Assembly (NCBI RefSeq): GCF_028583425.1
Contig: NC_072800.1
Coordinates: forward strand, 92,411,001-92,475,000
Length of the DNA: 64,000 nt
Reading direction: 5' to 3'
From: Eublepharis macularius
Lineage: Eukaryota > Chordata > Lepidosauria > Squamata > Eublepharidae
The notes under the pieces were generated by a model that saw nothing but the letters and a program-made list of their open reading frames with translations, did no database searches and had not been told where the DNA came from. A program made the translations under genes and the position numbers. Shown piece by piece: positions 20,305 through 31,489 of the stretch (its first letter is position 1; every line of letters begins with the position of its first letter).

Positions 20305-20689
20305 ACAGTTCCATAAATGAAATTCAAAAAAGTTCGTATTGCACAAATGACATTAAAGTGCTGAAGTAATTCATGACCTATCCTAAGAAGCAAATCCCAA
20401 AGGTCTGTGCACATTCTCTCCTTGATGGGTGAAACTGTCCAGTGGTGAATATATAATATATCGACAGGTCACAACTGCAATTTAAAGTTGGCTGTAATTG
20501 AATCTTGTAAATTGACTATGTAAATTGTATTTATTGCCTGTTTGTAACCCTTACTTAGTAAGATTTTTCTTTCGTTCCGTCCTTCAAGTGGAGCCTGAAG
20601 TTTTCCAGGAATTACAGCAGATCTCCAAACTACAGAGATCCATTCCCCTGGAGGCAATGATTGCTTCAGAGGGTGGAATCTATGGCATT

Positions 20690-20960
20690 ATACCCTGCTG
20701 AGATATGCAGATGACACCACATTACTAGCAGAAAATAATGAAGACTCTAAACGACTACTGATGAAGGTTAAAGGAGAAAGCGCCAAAGCAAGGATTACAA
20801 CTGAACATCAAGAAGACAAAAGTAATATCTACCGAGGAATTACACAATTTTAAAGTTGACAATGAGGAAATTGAAGTTGTTCAAGATTTTCTATTCCTTG
20901 GCTCAATCATCAACCAACAGGGAGACTACAATGAAGATATCAGAAGGAGAGTGGTGGAAG
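20690..20960 (+). mobile_element. BovB/RTE LINE, RT fragment
   Basis: The translation includes RYADDTTLLAENNEDSKRLL with the YADD catalytic motif. It then decays with frameshifts through sequence matching FxFLGSIINQQGD, a hallmark of RTE/BovB ORF2. Confidence 0.8.
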
Positions 20961-21799
20961 GAAACCAGAATTAGGAGCTGGGGGGTACCCCTGCCCTCAC
21001 CGGGGCTGGCAACCCTAGAAAAGGGGCACTAATCCCTTGAAGAAAAGCAGAAGAGTTGGAGGCTTTTCAGTTTACAAAGGAGATGACGTGGTCAAGGTTT
21101 ATACAATGATGTGAGAGAAGAGGGGGGAGATTTTTTTCTCTCCCACATCTATCATACCAGAATTCGGGGGGATCCACTAAACGACAGATGCAGAAGTATG
21201 ATAAAAGACACACATGCTACTAGCGTCCTTGCAAAAAACTCACGCTCCCTTCCTTCCCAGCCCTCTTATTATAACACCATGGGCATTTCCTAGTATTCAA
21301 TGAGAGAGAAACAAAGAGATGGCGTTCTCAGAAGCCAGCAGCGAAGAGCGATTGATCCCTGCCGATGGGATTCTTTTCAGCTCAGCAGCCATCCATTAGT
21401 GTGTTCCTTTATTGATGGGTAGGCACCATTGTGTTCGGCAAGGACCTCACTCCTCCAGGGCCAACGTTGACAGATGGCAAGGAGACGGCTCCTAATCATA
21501 GCGTGGCTCAAAATAATCACAGGTCAAAGTTTGGTAGGGAGAGCAAAGAAGAGCGAGCATCTAGAGGAAAGAGGAATGTTTGGGACCACGTGCTGATGCA
21601 GCTACAGTTCTTACGGGAAGGCGAGCGGCTTTTAAAGAGCTGCTTTGACTCTCAGAGTAAATTGTCGTGCCTTGCAGCGTTGCCAAATAGATCGAGTAAG
21701 TCCTGTGTAAAGTGGAGCAACACTCAGGATTACGCTGGGTCCAACAGAAGAGGCTATGTCTAGTGGTAGACCTGGCATTGGCAAGCAGCCAGGGAAATA

Positions 21800-21881
21800 A
21801 CAACAACATTCAATTTATATACTGCCCTTCAGGACAACTTAACACCCACTCAGAGCGGTATACAAAGTATGTTATAACAGC

Positions 21882-21914
<33 letters not shown>

Positions 21915-21975
21915 CAATTTATATACTGCCCTTCAGGACAACTTAACACCCACTCAGAGCGGTATACAAAGTTTA
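21800..21975 (-). mobile_element. CORE-SINE tails, two in tandem, with (CAA)n
   Basis: ATTTATATACTGCCCTTCAGGACAACTTAACACCCACTCAGAGCGGTATACAAAG occurs twice, separated by a (CAA)n tract of about 34 bp. The sequences are 3' tails on the minus strand. Confidence 0.75.
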
Positions 21976-21984
21976 TTTTTATTA

Positions 21985-22295
21985 TTTTATTTTTTATTTT
22001 ATTCGACGTATATCCCTTCCTTCCCGCAAGCGGGCTCAGGGCGGCTCCCAACAAATATATTATTAAAAATACAATAAAACATTATAAATAATATAAAACC
22101 CAATATTAATACACAATTTATATCAGCAGCATAAAAACGCAGGGGCCACAAAACAAATCTGGCCACTACATAGTCACTACAACCATGGATACCACCACGA
22201 TGTAACTCTAGGGTGGCTGCAAAAGGAGGGTGTGGCAGTCAGAGGAGGGGACAGAGAGCTGGCCCCTAGTCAAAGGCTTGGTAGAACAGCTTTGT
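21985..22295 (-). mobile_element. L2-like LINE 3' end
   Basis: The minus strand ends GAGCCGCCCTGAGCCCGCTTGCGGGAAGGAAGGGATATA. Upstream sequence resembles the RT tail (CTTGCAGGCCCTG region). Confidence 0.6.
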
Positions 22296-22475
22296 CTTGC
22301 AGGCCCTGTTATTATTATCCCCACAACAACCGCCCTGTGAGGTGGGTGGGGCTGAGAGAGCTCTGGAAGAGCTGTGATTGACCCAAGGTCACTCAGCTGT
22401 CTTCAAGTGGAGGAGGGGGGAATCAAACCTGATTGATATCTCCGCTCTTAACCACTATGCCAAATGGGTGTGGAT
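22296..22475 (-). mobile_element. CORE-type SINE
   Basis: On the minus strand there is a tRNA-like head (GGCATAGTGGTTAAGAGCGG ... GGTTTGATTCCCC) and core (CTTGGGTCAATCACAGCTC...CTCAGCCCCACCCACC). Confidence 0.8.
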
Positions 22476-22899
22476 GTGGATGTGTCCCTGGCCGATGACA
22501 TCAGTTCCAGCGCAATTCTTTAGGAATTGGGCTAAAACATAGAGAAAATGCTATGTTTTGGCCCAATTCTTAAAGAATCCACCCTGGCATGATGCTATGC
22601 TTCCAGATCATGCTGGAAGTGATATCATCAAACGGGTCCATGGGAGCACAAAGAGAAGAGGGATGCGTGGCCCCATCCCCCAACTGTAATCAATAGAGTG
22701 GACTTGGATTCCCTACCAGCATCACACCTGTGAGCGATGTCACTTCCAGTGAAAACTGGAAGTGACATCATGACTCTGGAGGCAATGCTCAGGGGTCCTG
22801 TTGTCATGACATCACTTCTGGTTTTTGCTGGAAGTGATGTCTTGACACTGCTGCAATGCCAGCTTTTCTTCACCCTCCAAATAGACACTTACTGTCCCT

Positions 22900-23155
22900 T
22901 AGGCAACAGCCCTAAACCTTTCTTCTTATTCAAGCATATTACCGAACTTTTAATTCAAGCTTATTATCGAACTGTTCAAGCATATTACCGAACTTTTTAT
23001 TCAAACTATTACCGAAAACAGACTCTTTTCTAGTCTGTTTTCTCTTTTCTAATCTGTTTCAGTGACTGATTCACTGTGTTTTATGAAGGTTGTTAGCTGC
23101 CCTGAGCCCATTTGTGGGGAGGGCAGGGTATAAATCAAATCAAATCAAATCAAAT
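22900..23155 (+). mobile_element. L2-like LINE tail with AAATC repeats
   Basis: GCTGCCCTGAGCCCATTTGTGGGGAGGGCAGGGTATAAAT is followed by (CAAAT)n, a typical LINE end with simple tail. Four ATTACCGAACTTTTTATTCAA-like subrepeats precede it. Confidence 0.7.
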
Positions 23156-23754
23156 CATCATCATCACCTGTTTTATGAACATCATTCTAGCCTGCTGAGT
23201 GGTGTTTTATGCTGCTTTTAGACCCTAGCTTATTTTTATGGCTTGTTTATTATTCTTGCTGGCTTTATAATTCTATTGTAGTGTGAGCCCTCTTGAGCAA
23301 ATCTCTGGAGGGGTGGCTTATACATTTTTGGGGAAAATAAAATAAAAATCATCCATCTGGTGCAGGAATGGAGATCTTGGCTCGGGATCTCCTTTACCAA
23401 AAGTCCCATATTTAATGAACTGAGGGCTAGCTTAATCATCCCTTTACTTAAAAATATGGAACTAGCTAATATGAGAGCCCAGGTGACGTGGTTACTATTG
23501 GATACAAATGATTCCATTACTCTTTTTGTGGCAAAATATATAGGGGCAATAATTAAACATCAGAGACATGATATCAAGTAAGGTTCTTCCCATTTTAATT
23601 TCTGCTTAAGGCAATAGCCATAGGAGCAGTACTAGACAGACAGACAGATAGAAGTTGCATTGCATTGTTCCCATTGCCATAAGACTAAACATCTACCAAG
23701 TATCTGCCACAGATGTGAACCAGGTGCACTCAAGACCTCAGCGTGAGAGAAGGT

Positions 23755-23970
23755 TGAACCCTGTCTGTGCTCCAAGTTGGTTAATTCCTGGCGATTTGGG
23801 AGTGGTTCCTATGGGCAGTGTTTGGGGAAGGCACTTTGGATGGTATAATGCCATAGATTTCGCTCTCCAACACAGCCATTTTCTCCAGGAAAACAGACCT
23901 CTGTTGTTTGGAGATTGATTTTCATTCCAGTAGATCTCCAGACCCCACCTGGAGGTTGGCAATATTACCT
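23755..23970. repeat. AGGGTTGCCAGC-type palindromic repeat, diverged
   Basis: Contains CCAAGTTGGTTAATTCCTGGCGATTTGGG, then ACTTTGGATGGTATAATGCCATAGA, then ATCTCCAGACCCCACCTGGAGGTTGGCAATA. Confidence 0.65.
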
Positions 23971-24584
23971 GGGCTTCTTGTGGACCCAGCCACTGAGAAA
24001 CCAGTTTGCTTCCTTCTGCATAGCAACATCCAAGGTTTTTGCACGGTCGAAGGGTGACTGCATAACTTCGTAGCATAATGTAAAACTCCCTGCTGCATTG
24101 TGGCATGAGAGAGACGTGTGGTTCCTTAGCTATAAATCAGAGTTAGAAAAACGACGTGCTGCCTTATTAATAGATAATTAATAATAATTAATTATTAAGT
24201 AATAATAATGAATACTCTGGTTTCTCTTCAGATCGCATAAATCTTTCCCCTTATTAATAGATGACATGTTGATTGACTGGATCATCTGTGATTCATCGTT
24301 CACCTGCAGTGAGTTATTTCTCATTCAGATTTGATTTCTTATGAGAAGAAATTGAAAAATGAAGAATGCTATTCATTTAATTTTGTTTATTTGCAGCATT
24401 AAATATGTTTGCCAGAAGGCGCTTGAAGCAGTTTACAAAATACAACACCGTTTAGCAGTTGACGAGGGTATCTGGACTATCTGAATGTATGAAGTTGCCT
24501 TACGCCAAGTCAGACCTTTGGTCCTCCATCTAGCTCTGCCTTCATTTGTTGGCTCATTTGACCAAAGTTCTCAAGCTCAGAACT

Positions 24585-24946
24585 TAGAGATGGGCACGAA
24601 CTGGGAAAATTCTGAACCATGTGGTTCATGGTCTGTCCCATTTCATGAACCATGAACGTTCATGAACATGCCCTGGTTTGTGAACCGGTTTGTTCAGTTT
24701 GTGAAAATGTCACTTCCAGGTCAGCAGAAGGTCTGCAGAGAGCCCATCCCTCCCATTGCCTAGGAAACAGATTGGTCGGCGCCAGGCTGTCTGCAGTGAT
24801 GAACCGAAATACGAACTGAACAAACTGGGCTAAAATTCATCACGGTTCATCAGAAATTAGCTCCCACGAACCGCCAGTTTGCGAACCACAAACCGGCCCG
24901 GTTCATGACGAACTTCAGTTAGTATTTCGGTTTGTGCCTCCCTCTA
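24585..24946. mobile_element. Palindromic element rich in GTTCATGAAC motifs
   Basis: The ends TAGAGATGGGCACGAAC and GGTTTGTGCCTCCCTCTA are inverted repeats. The inside repeats GGTTCATGAACC-like words in both orientations. No transposase. The target duplication is unclear. Confidence 0.65.
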
Positions 24947-24959
24947 CTTATAACAGACA

Positions 24960-25300
24960 TATCCACAATTTAAAACAACCTACAGCAGTATATACATACA
25001 GAATCACTACAGCAAAATCATCATAAATCATCATCTTGATAGGGTATAAGAGCAGAGATAATAAATAAATTACATAAAATATTTATTCAGAATAAAATAT
25101 ATAAATATACAAGAATTTTAAAACCAGTGCATTGAATATGTATAAAACCGGGTAGGGAAATATAAATACAGGCTTCTCCTATTCATTTCTAAGTAATGCA
25201 AGTAACATTTGAGTTGTTTAAGGGAGTTTACTATTGTTAGATATTTTGCCACATAACGCGCTAACTCTGGGTAAGAATCTACCAACAGAAATTAGCTCAA
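24960..25300. other. No gene recognised
   Basis: AT-rich unique or ancient repeat DNA. Nothing coding was seen. Confidence 0.4.
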
Positions 25301-25460
25301 TGCTGTCTACTCAAACCAGTGGCAGCTCTCCAAGATCTCGGGCAGAGAAAAGCCTTCTCCAACACCTGCTTTTTTTTTAAGGGGAAATCCTGGGGGGGAA
25401 GTGGAGGTCTTCTGCATGCAAAGCCTTTCCTCTTTAATAGAGGGTATTATTGAACTAAGA

Positions 25461-25870
25461 GCCCCGTTGCGCAGAGTGGTAAGCTGCAGTACTGAAGCCC
25501 AAGCTCTGCTCACAACATGAGTTCAATCCTGGCAGAAGCTCAAGGTTGACTCAGAGCCAAGCTACAAATGACGAAAGACACTTGAACGGCAAGTGAACAG
25601 ACTCACGTGTATTCCTCCCTGTTCTCTTGTGCGCCACTTGCCATTTAAGTGTCAGTTGTCACTTGTAGGTTGGCTCTCAGCCTTCCATCCTTCCGAGGTG
25701 GGTAAAATGAGTACCCAGTTTCCTGGGGGTAAAGTGTAGATGACTGGGGAAGGCAATGGAAAACCACCCCATAAAAAGTCTGCCAAGAAAACGTCGTGAT
25801 GCAACGTTCCCCCATGGGTCAGTGATGACTCGGTGCTTGCACAGGGGACTACCTTGACCTTGACCTTATT
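25461..25870 (+). mobile_element. tRNA-derived Sauria-type SINE, split by a MITE
   Basis: The head CGCAGAGTGGTAAGCTGCAG...GAGTTCAATCC shows A- and B-box positions. After the insert the body continues TTCCGAGGTGGGTAAAATGAGTACCCAG and ends ATGACTCGGTGCTTGCACAGGGGACTACCTTGACCTTGACCTT, a pentamer tail. Removing the MITE and one TCA restores a continuous SINE. Confidence 0.85.
25554..25676. mobile_element. Harbinger-like palindromic MITE, family A copy 3
   Basis: Ends GAGCCAAGCTACAAATGACG and its complement. The 3-bp duplication is TCA (25551-25553 and 25677-25679). It is nested in the SINE above. Confidence 0.85.
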
Positions 25871-26324
25871 ATTGAACTAGGGCAGTTGCTGTACTGAGTC
25901 ATACCACTGGTGAGGCTAGTCCAGGGTTTCCTACTCTGGTGGGCAGCAGCTCTCTGGGTTTTCAGGCTTGGAGTGGTTTATGCTGACATGGCGTGGATCC
26001 TAAGGCTCATGCCACACCATTTTCCAAGGCAGAGGCAACATCAACAGATACCTCTGGCACTGGGAATCTTCTGTTCCAGCAAGACTAGGATCTTTCGATG
26101 AGCCAAAGATCACCTTGCACCAGAGTTAAGGTGCTGCACAGAGAAGGGCGACTTCTGCCATGAATGAAGAGCGGAGCAAACAGAAGCAGGATCCATCCCA
26201 TAGCTGCCAGGTAGCGATTGGGCAGAGTGACCCAATCCACTGCTCCTGGGCACTTGCAGCCAAGAAAATACATGAATTGAGCATGGCACAGAAACATGGG
26301 AACATGTGCAGTTGCTGTATATTA

Positions 26325-26500
26325 TGTGCTGTCCTGCAACTGACTTACGGCGACTCCAGCAAGGGGCGTTCAAGGCAAGTGAGAAGCAGGTCTGCCATGG
26401 CCTTCCTCTGCAGAGTCTTCCTTGGTGGTTCCACATCCAGGTACCAATCTTGCTTAGCTTTTGAGATCTGATGAGGTCGGGCTGTACCGTACCATTCTAC
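26325..26500 (-). mobile_element. 5S-rRNA-derived SINE
   Basis: The complement reads AGCCCGACCTCATCAGATCTCAAAAGCTAAGCAAG, then TTGGTACCTGGATGTGGAACCACC and the tail with GGAGTCGCCGTAAGTCAGTTGCAG. Confidence 0.75.
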
Positions 26501-26592
26501 ACCCCATTAAGCTGTAATATCCGAAGTGAAACACTTGGTCCATTGACCTCAGTGGTGGCTTCTTGGACTGGCCATGGCTCTCTGGAGACTGA

Positions 26593-26818
26593 GGGCCAAA
26601 CTACAAGTGATGCCTGACACAAGTTGGACACTTGTCAGCTTCCCCCAAGTTTTGATGGGAAATGTAGGCAGCTTGGCGGAATGTGGAGAAGTGACAGTTG
26701 AAAAGTCCATTGGACAGCCGTTGGAGAGCCGAGCTGCAAGACCAGGGCGCCTACGTTTCCCATCAAAACTTGAGGGAAGCTGACAAGTGTCCAACCTGTG
26801 TCAGGCGCAGCTTGGCCC
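26593..26818. mobile_element. Harbinger-like palindromic MITE, family A2
   Basis: Ends GGGCCAAACTACAAGTGATG and GCGCAGCTTGGCCC. The inner arms contain GACACTTGTCAGCTTCC and AAGTTTTGATGGGAAATGTAGG. The flanks TGA and TAA fit a 3-bp target site with one change. Confidence 0.7.
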
Positions 26819-26942
26819 TAAGACAGAGACAGATCTTTCCAAGCCTTTGTTAAATGAATATCTGAGAACCGCACAGCGGTATGAGATTGCAATTTGATAG
26901 AATACAGCACTCATTTCCCTTTGGGATCTCTCAGTGACAAAA

Positions 26943-27140
26943 TCAAAAAGAGTCCAGTAGCACCTTTAAGACTAACCCACTTTATTGTAGCATAAGCTTT
27001 CGAGAATCACAGTTCTCTTCGTCAGATGAGAACTGCGATTCTCGAAAGCTTATGCTACAATAAAGTGGGTTAGTCTTAAAGGTGCTACTGGACTCTTTTT
27101 GATTTTGCTACTACAGACTGACACGGCTAACTCCTCTGCA
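26943..27140. mobile_element. PLE-like foldback Q4
   Basis: The 12-bp duplication TCAGTGACAAAA (26931-26942 and 27141-27152) is perfect. The left arm begins directly at AAAGAGTCCAGTAGCACC (short end) and the right arm runs on to ACACGGCTAACTCCTCTGCA (full end). The fold sits at about 27025 between two copies of the CTCGAAAGCTTATGCTACAATAAAG segment. There is no array. Confidence 0.82.
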
Positions 27141-27221
27141 TCAGTGACAAAAGAGAGCTTTGACTCTCAAAAGATCACACCTTGGTCTTTCAGGTGCTAT
27201 TGGACCCAGATCTTGCTCTTT

Positions 27222-27325
27222 GCCTTTGTGTGTGTGTGATGTGCCGTCAAGTCGCCTCCAACCTATGGTGACCCTATGAATGAAAGACCTCCAAAACGCC
27301 ATATCATTAACAGACTTGCTCTTTG
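27222..27325 (-). mobile_element. BovB LINE 3' end
   Basis: The complement contains GGTCACCATAGGTTGGAGGCGACTTGACGGCACATCACACAC, the BovB tail with a CA-rich end. Confidence 0.75.
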
Positions 27326-27419
27326 CCTTTACACTGATAATAATCTCATGTGACTTGTCAGGACAAGAGTGGCCATGTTCTAGAATGACTTCCTTGAAAA
27401 TGTTGTAGAGAGTAGCAGT

Positions 27420-27645
27420 GGAGTTAGGGGTGCCAGCTCTGGGTTGGGAATTCCTGGAGATTTGGGGGTGGAGCCAGGGAGTGAAGGATTTGGGAACGTA
27501 AGGGAGCACAGATGGTATAATGCCATAGAGTCTACCCCCCAAAGCAGCCAGCTCTTCCAGGGAACTGATCTCTGAGGTCTGGACTCTGGAGATCAGTTGC
27601 AATTCTGGGTGGATCACCAAGTGTCACCTGGAGGATGGCAACTCC
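27420..27645. repeat. AGGGTTGCCAGC-type palindromic repeat
   Basis: Reads from TAGGGGTGCCAGCTCTGGGTTGGGAATTCC to CACCTGGAGGATGGCAACTCC with the ATAATGCCATAGAGTC centre. Complete but diverged. Confidence 0.7.
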
Positions 27646-28319
27646 AAATGAAGTGTCTGTGGTCGAGAGGGGGAGAACGGTTTCACTCATGCACACTGTG
27701 GGATACTAGAGGGGTCTGGATGACTCACTTTCCTTTTCACTTTGTTAGCAGTCATGTTTTGTATCTGCCAACGGAGCACAATTTTTGCGTGACTTGAATT
27801 TTTGAATGTTCTTTCGGGAGCTGCACATTCTACCCTCTCCCCCCTCAGGACTGCACATTTTGTGTTGGGTTGAACATTCAAAAAGCTCTGGCTCTTTTCC
27901 AGCTTTGCTACCTGTGATCTTTTAGCTGAAGATTCCAGGCTCAAATCTTGGACTTTCCGCTTGCAAAGCCGGAGAGCCACAGCCCCTGCCCTTAATAATT
28001 AATCACACGGGCTGTTAAGCCACCCCCATCCTGCAGATCTGCATACGCTTCGGACAGTCATCGGTTTGTACGAACAATCCTTCCATGCGCCCACACCTGG
28101 ATGACATATCAAAGTTGGACTGTACCACATTATACTGCAAAAGTACTGAGTCCAATATTGGAATGCACCCTCAAGGACAAAACTCAGCACATATCCAAGG
28201 CGTATCAGAGGAAAATTTTCTTCCTAACATGCTACTTTATTTCATATGCAAGAATAGTTTTTTTTTAAAAAAAGGGAAGCATTCAAAAATTCAATTCCCA
28301 CCTCATCTGCTATCAGAAA

Positions 28320-29030
28320 TGATGTGTGTGTGTGTAATATGCCGTCGAGTTGCCTCCAACCTATGGCGATCCTATGTGGTGCTGCAGATACTATGGACAG
28401 CCAAAAAGATAAATCAGTGGGTACTAGATCAAGTCGAGCCTGAATTCTCCCTAGAAGCTAAAATGACAAGACTAAGGCTATCGTACTTTGGTCATTTCAT
28501 GAGAAAACAAGATTCTCTGGAAAGTGGAAGGCAGTCGGAAAAGAGGAAGACCTGAAATGAGATGGCTTGACTCAATGAAAGAAGCCACATCCTCCAGTTT
28601 GCAGGATCTGAGCAAGGCTGTTAATGATAGAATGTTTGGGAGGTCTTTCATTCAAAGGGTCACCATAGATAGGAGGCAGCTTGATAGCACATAACACACA
28701 CACACAAACACACATGAATGAGACACATGCAAATGAGAGACATGTATTATTGATTGTTCCAGAGAATCTTGTCTTCTCATGATGTGACCAAAGTACGATA
28801 GCCTCAGTTTTGTCATTTTAGGGTTTAGGGAGAATTCAGGCTTGATTTGATCTAGTACCCCCCTATTTGTCTTTTTGGCCATCCATACAGTGTCCAGCAC
28901 CACATTTCAAATGAACCAATTGTCTTCCGGTCAGCTTTCTTCACTGTCCAACTTTCACATCCATATATAGTAATGGGGGATACCATAGTTTGGATTATCT
29001 TGATTTTAGTAACCCCCGAAAAGCTTTAGC
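28320..29030. mobile_element. BovB LINE 3' ends, three pieces in alternating orientation
   Basis: A minus tail lies at 28322-28385. A plus copy (28380-28695) encodes LRLSYFGHFMRKQDSLESG and MRWLDSMKEATSSSLQDLSK, the C-terminus of BovB ORF2. A minus copy (28695-29030) encodes the same LRLSYFGHIMRRQDSLE segment. All are 5'-truncated and frameshifted. Confidence 0.8.
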
Positions 29031-29079
29031 ATGTCAGTTCACTGACAAAGCATCTCTCACTACTAAGGGAGCAGTCCTC

Positions 29080-29150
29080 CTGAGCAGGTCTACTCAGAAC
29101 TAAGTCTCACATTATCAGTGGGGCTTACTCCCAGGAAAGTGCCATTAGCA
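29080..29150. repeat. Short amniote palindromic repeat (TACTC family)
   Basis: CAGGTCTACTCAGAACTAAGTCTC...GGGGCTTACTCCCAGGAAAGTG matches the common GGGAGTAAGYCCC/TCTGAGTAGAC palindrome. Relatives occur at 45850-46000 and 61355-61440. Confidence 0.5.
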
Positions 29151-30290
29151 ACACCAGCTCAAACATGGCTGGACAATCTCTCAAGGCGGCTTTCTTTCCA
29201 TCCCACATTTCTAAGGACTCACCTTTGAAAGCCCTTATCCAAGATGAACAGTGAACGCCGCAAGAGAAATACTTGTTCACGGCCAACTGATAACAGCCAA
29301 ATCTGGTAAGTCAAGGCCTCCTAATGCCCGTCTCCCTTGATCTTGGTCAGCCCTGGGGAGATAAAGATATTGCTTCTCAGGGACAAGTGCTTCTGAACTC
29401 TGTGATCAAGTTACTGTATTCACCAGCTGGAACGATTTCCCTCTCAGCTTTACCTCTGACTCAGCAGGGGTCTTTCTTGAAGAGGGAGATAAGACACACC
29501 ACACCACTACCCTCTCCAATATATATATTTTTAAATCAGTGAGTTAAGCAAGTGGAAATTGGCTCAGCAGCAGCTGGTGGGTCTGTTAGTTCCAACCCAA
29601 GTAGCGTGAAAATGCATCCGTGATAAAAACTTCAGCCCCTGACTAAGCACTTCTCCGGCAAGATCCGTACCCGATTAATATTTACCAGCCTCTCAAACCA
29701 GCACCGTGGGTATAATAATTGATTTCTTTTACTTAAAGGGTTTGCAAAGTGTAAATGCTTACATTTTCGGGAAGGGGCATTGCAAACGTACGAGGGGCAG
29801 CCACAACTTTCTTGCAGGTCTTCGGCTTGGAAACGAAGGAGCGAGAAAATGTAGTACGTTTATTTATTTATTAAAAACATTTAGACCTCTGCTCAAGGTT
29901 ATATGTATTCTAAATTAAACAATAATTTGAGAGTTATACATCTTATACAACCGATAAGTATATAAACAATACATTTATAAAAGTCTTGGGAATAAAACAA
30001 GCAGTACCTTTAATTTTCTTTAAGCTAATAAAGTAATTATTACATATTTGGCTTCCCTGAGCCTAGATTCGTGACATTTCTCCTTCACTCTTCTTCACTT
30101 CCCTCCCTCTAAGCTACTGTATCAATTCGTTTAGCCTAAATAATCAAAGAATTCCTTCCATTTTTTCCAGAAGTCAGTTATTGGCCTATTTTGTAGGTAA
30201 GTAGTTAGTTTGGCCATTGACGCATATTTATAAACTTTATCTCTCCACTCTGGGAGACCGGGACAAGCAGGACAAGTGTTTTAATTTTTT
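29150..30290. other. No gene recognised
   Basis: Mostly AT-rich sequence with no supported repeat name. The part near 30080-30260 looks like an old interspersed repeat but I cannot assign it. Confidence 0.4.
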
Positions 30291-30292
30291 TT

Positions 30293-30340
30293 ATGTATGT
30301 ATGTATGTATGTATGTATGTATGTATGTATGTATGTATGT
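30293..30340. repeat. (TATG)n microsatellite
   Basis: About twelve perfect tetranucleotide copies, formed at the 3' tail of the adjacent minus-strand LINE. Confidence 0.95.
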
Positions 30341-30344
30341 CATT

Positions 30345-31343
30345 TATAGTCCACCTTTCTCACTGAGACTCAAGGCGGATTACACAGTGTGAGATCAGTA
30401 CAATCAATTGTAAGGATATTTCCATAAACAATGCCATAGGGTAAATAAACACAAGTTTACAAAGACTTCGCATTAGTAAGAATCCAATACAGAGTTGAAG
30501 AAGTGCTGAAACAGAACATAAGCAATTCTAGGGCTGACATTAAACAACATGAAGCACAGGTAGCTCATAGGAGCACATATTTAAGACAACAGGTAGTACT
30601 TAAGGCAACATGGTGGTGAAGTCTATGGTCCCTAACTCATTAGCAAAGCATCTGAGAGCCCCTCCTTACAATATGAAAGCCTTTTTGAATAATCCAGTTT
30701 TGCATCGTTTGCGGAAAGCTAGGAGTGTTGGGGCTCTCCTGACCTCTTCAGGCAGGTTGTTCTACAGGGTAGGGGCCACCACAGAGAAAGCCCCTGTACA
30801 GGCTGCTGTTGATTTCGCCCATGTGTAGAGTGGCACTTGCAGGAGACCCTGTTCATATGAGCAAAGCTGCTGTGGAGGAATGGAGAGAGAGGCAATCCCA
30901 CAGATATGCTGGACCAAGGCCATGAAGAGCTTTGTATGTGATAACCAATACCTTGAATTGAGCACGATAGCTGATAGGTAGCCAGTGGAGTGACTGCAGA
31001 ATGGGGGTGATGTTTATGCTCCTGCTTGCTCCTGATAGAAGCCACGCTGCAGCGTTTTGCACCAATTGGAGTCTCCTGGTTAATTTGGATGGGAGACCTA
31101 CGTATGGTGCATTACAATAGTCAAGTCTTGATGTTAACTTACCATAGCATGGACCCAGGTGGCCAGGTCGGCCAGGTCGAGGTAAGAAGCCATCCAGGCT
31201 AGAGTGAGATTTTAAAAGACTTTTTTTGCAGCTGCCAACTTCTTTTTCTAGTAGTAGCACTGGATCCAGTATAACCCCTAAATTCTTAACTGAGTCTGCA
31301 AGGGTCAGACAAACTCGACCGAAAGTGGAGAATACAATGTGAG
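30345..31343 (-). mobile_element. L2-type LINE, RT C-terminal part and 3' UTR
   Basis: The minus strand encodes SVKNLGVILDPVLLLEKEV, SRLDYCNAPYVGLPSK, LQLVQNAAAWLL and ITPILQSLHWLPISYRAQFK, then YKALHGLGPAYL. This order is diagnostic for L2-type ORF2. The 3' UTR ends in TCTCAGTGAGAAAGGTGGACTATAAATGACATA and the TATG repeat. The 5' side meets a 5S SINE. Confidence 0.88.
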
Positions 31344-31485
31344 TTTTCAAGGCAAATGAGAAGCAGAGGTGGTTTGCCAGTGCCTTCCTCTGCAGAGTTC
31401 TCCTTGGTGGTCGCCCATCCAAGAACCGACCCTGCTTAGCTTCCGAGATCTGATGAGATTGGGCTATATCATGCCACCTTCCCTC
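31344..31485 (-). mobile_element. 5S-rRNA-derived SINE, partial
   Basis: The complement has CAATCTCATCAGATCTCGGAAGCTAAGCAGGGTCGGTTCTTGGATGGGCGACCACCAAGGAG and the CAGAGGAAGGCACTGGCAAACC tail segment. Confidence 0.8.
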
Positions 31486-31489
31486 CCAA

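Larger units (their letters stand above)
19285..20575. mobile_element. Foldback element, probably a further PLE family
   Basis: The outer arms match as inverted repeats over about 50 bp: AATCTTACTAAGTAAGGGTT (minus, from about 19296) and AACCCTTACTTAGTAAGATT (ending about 20565). Inside the left arm, on the minus strand, is TTGAAGAGGACGAAAGC, reminiscent of the CUGANGA...GAAAGC motif of PLE 3' regions. The structure contains a 5S SINE and a GC-rich segment. Confidence 0.5.

Noticed and set aside
19743..20414. 223-codon minus-strand frame and overlapping plus-strand frames
   Set aside because: They fall in the GC-rich transposon-like insert, show no recognisable domain, and are open on both strands through base composition.
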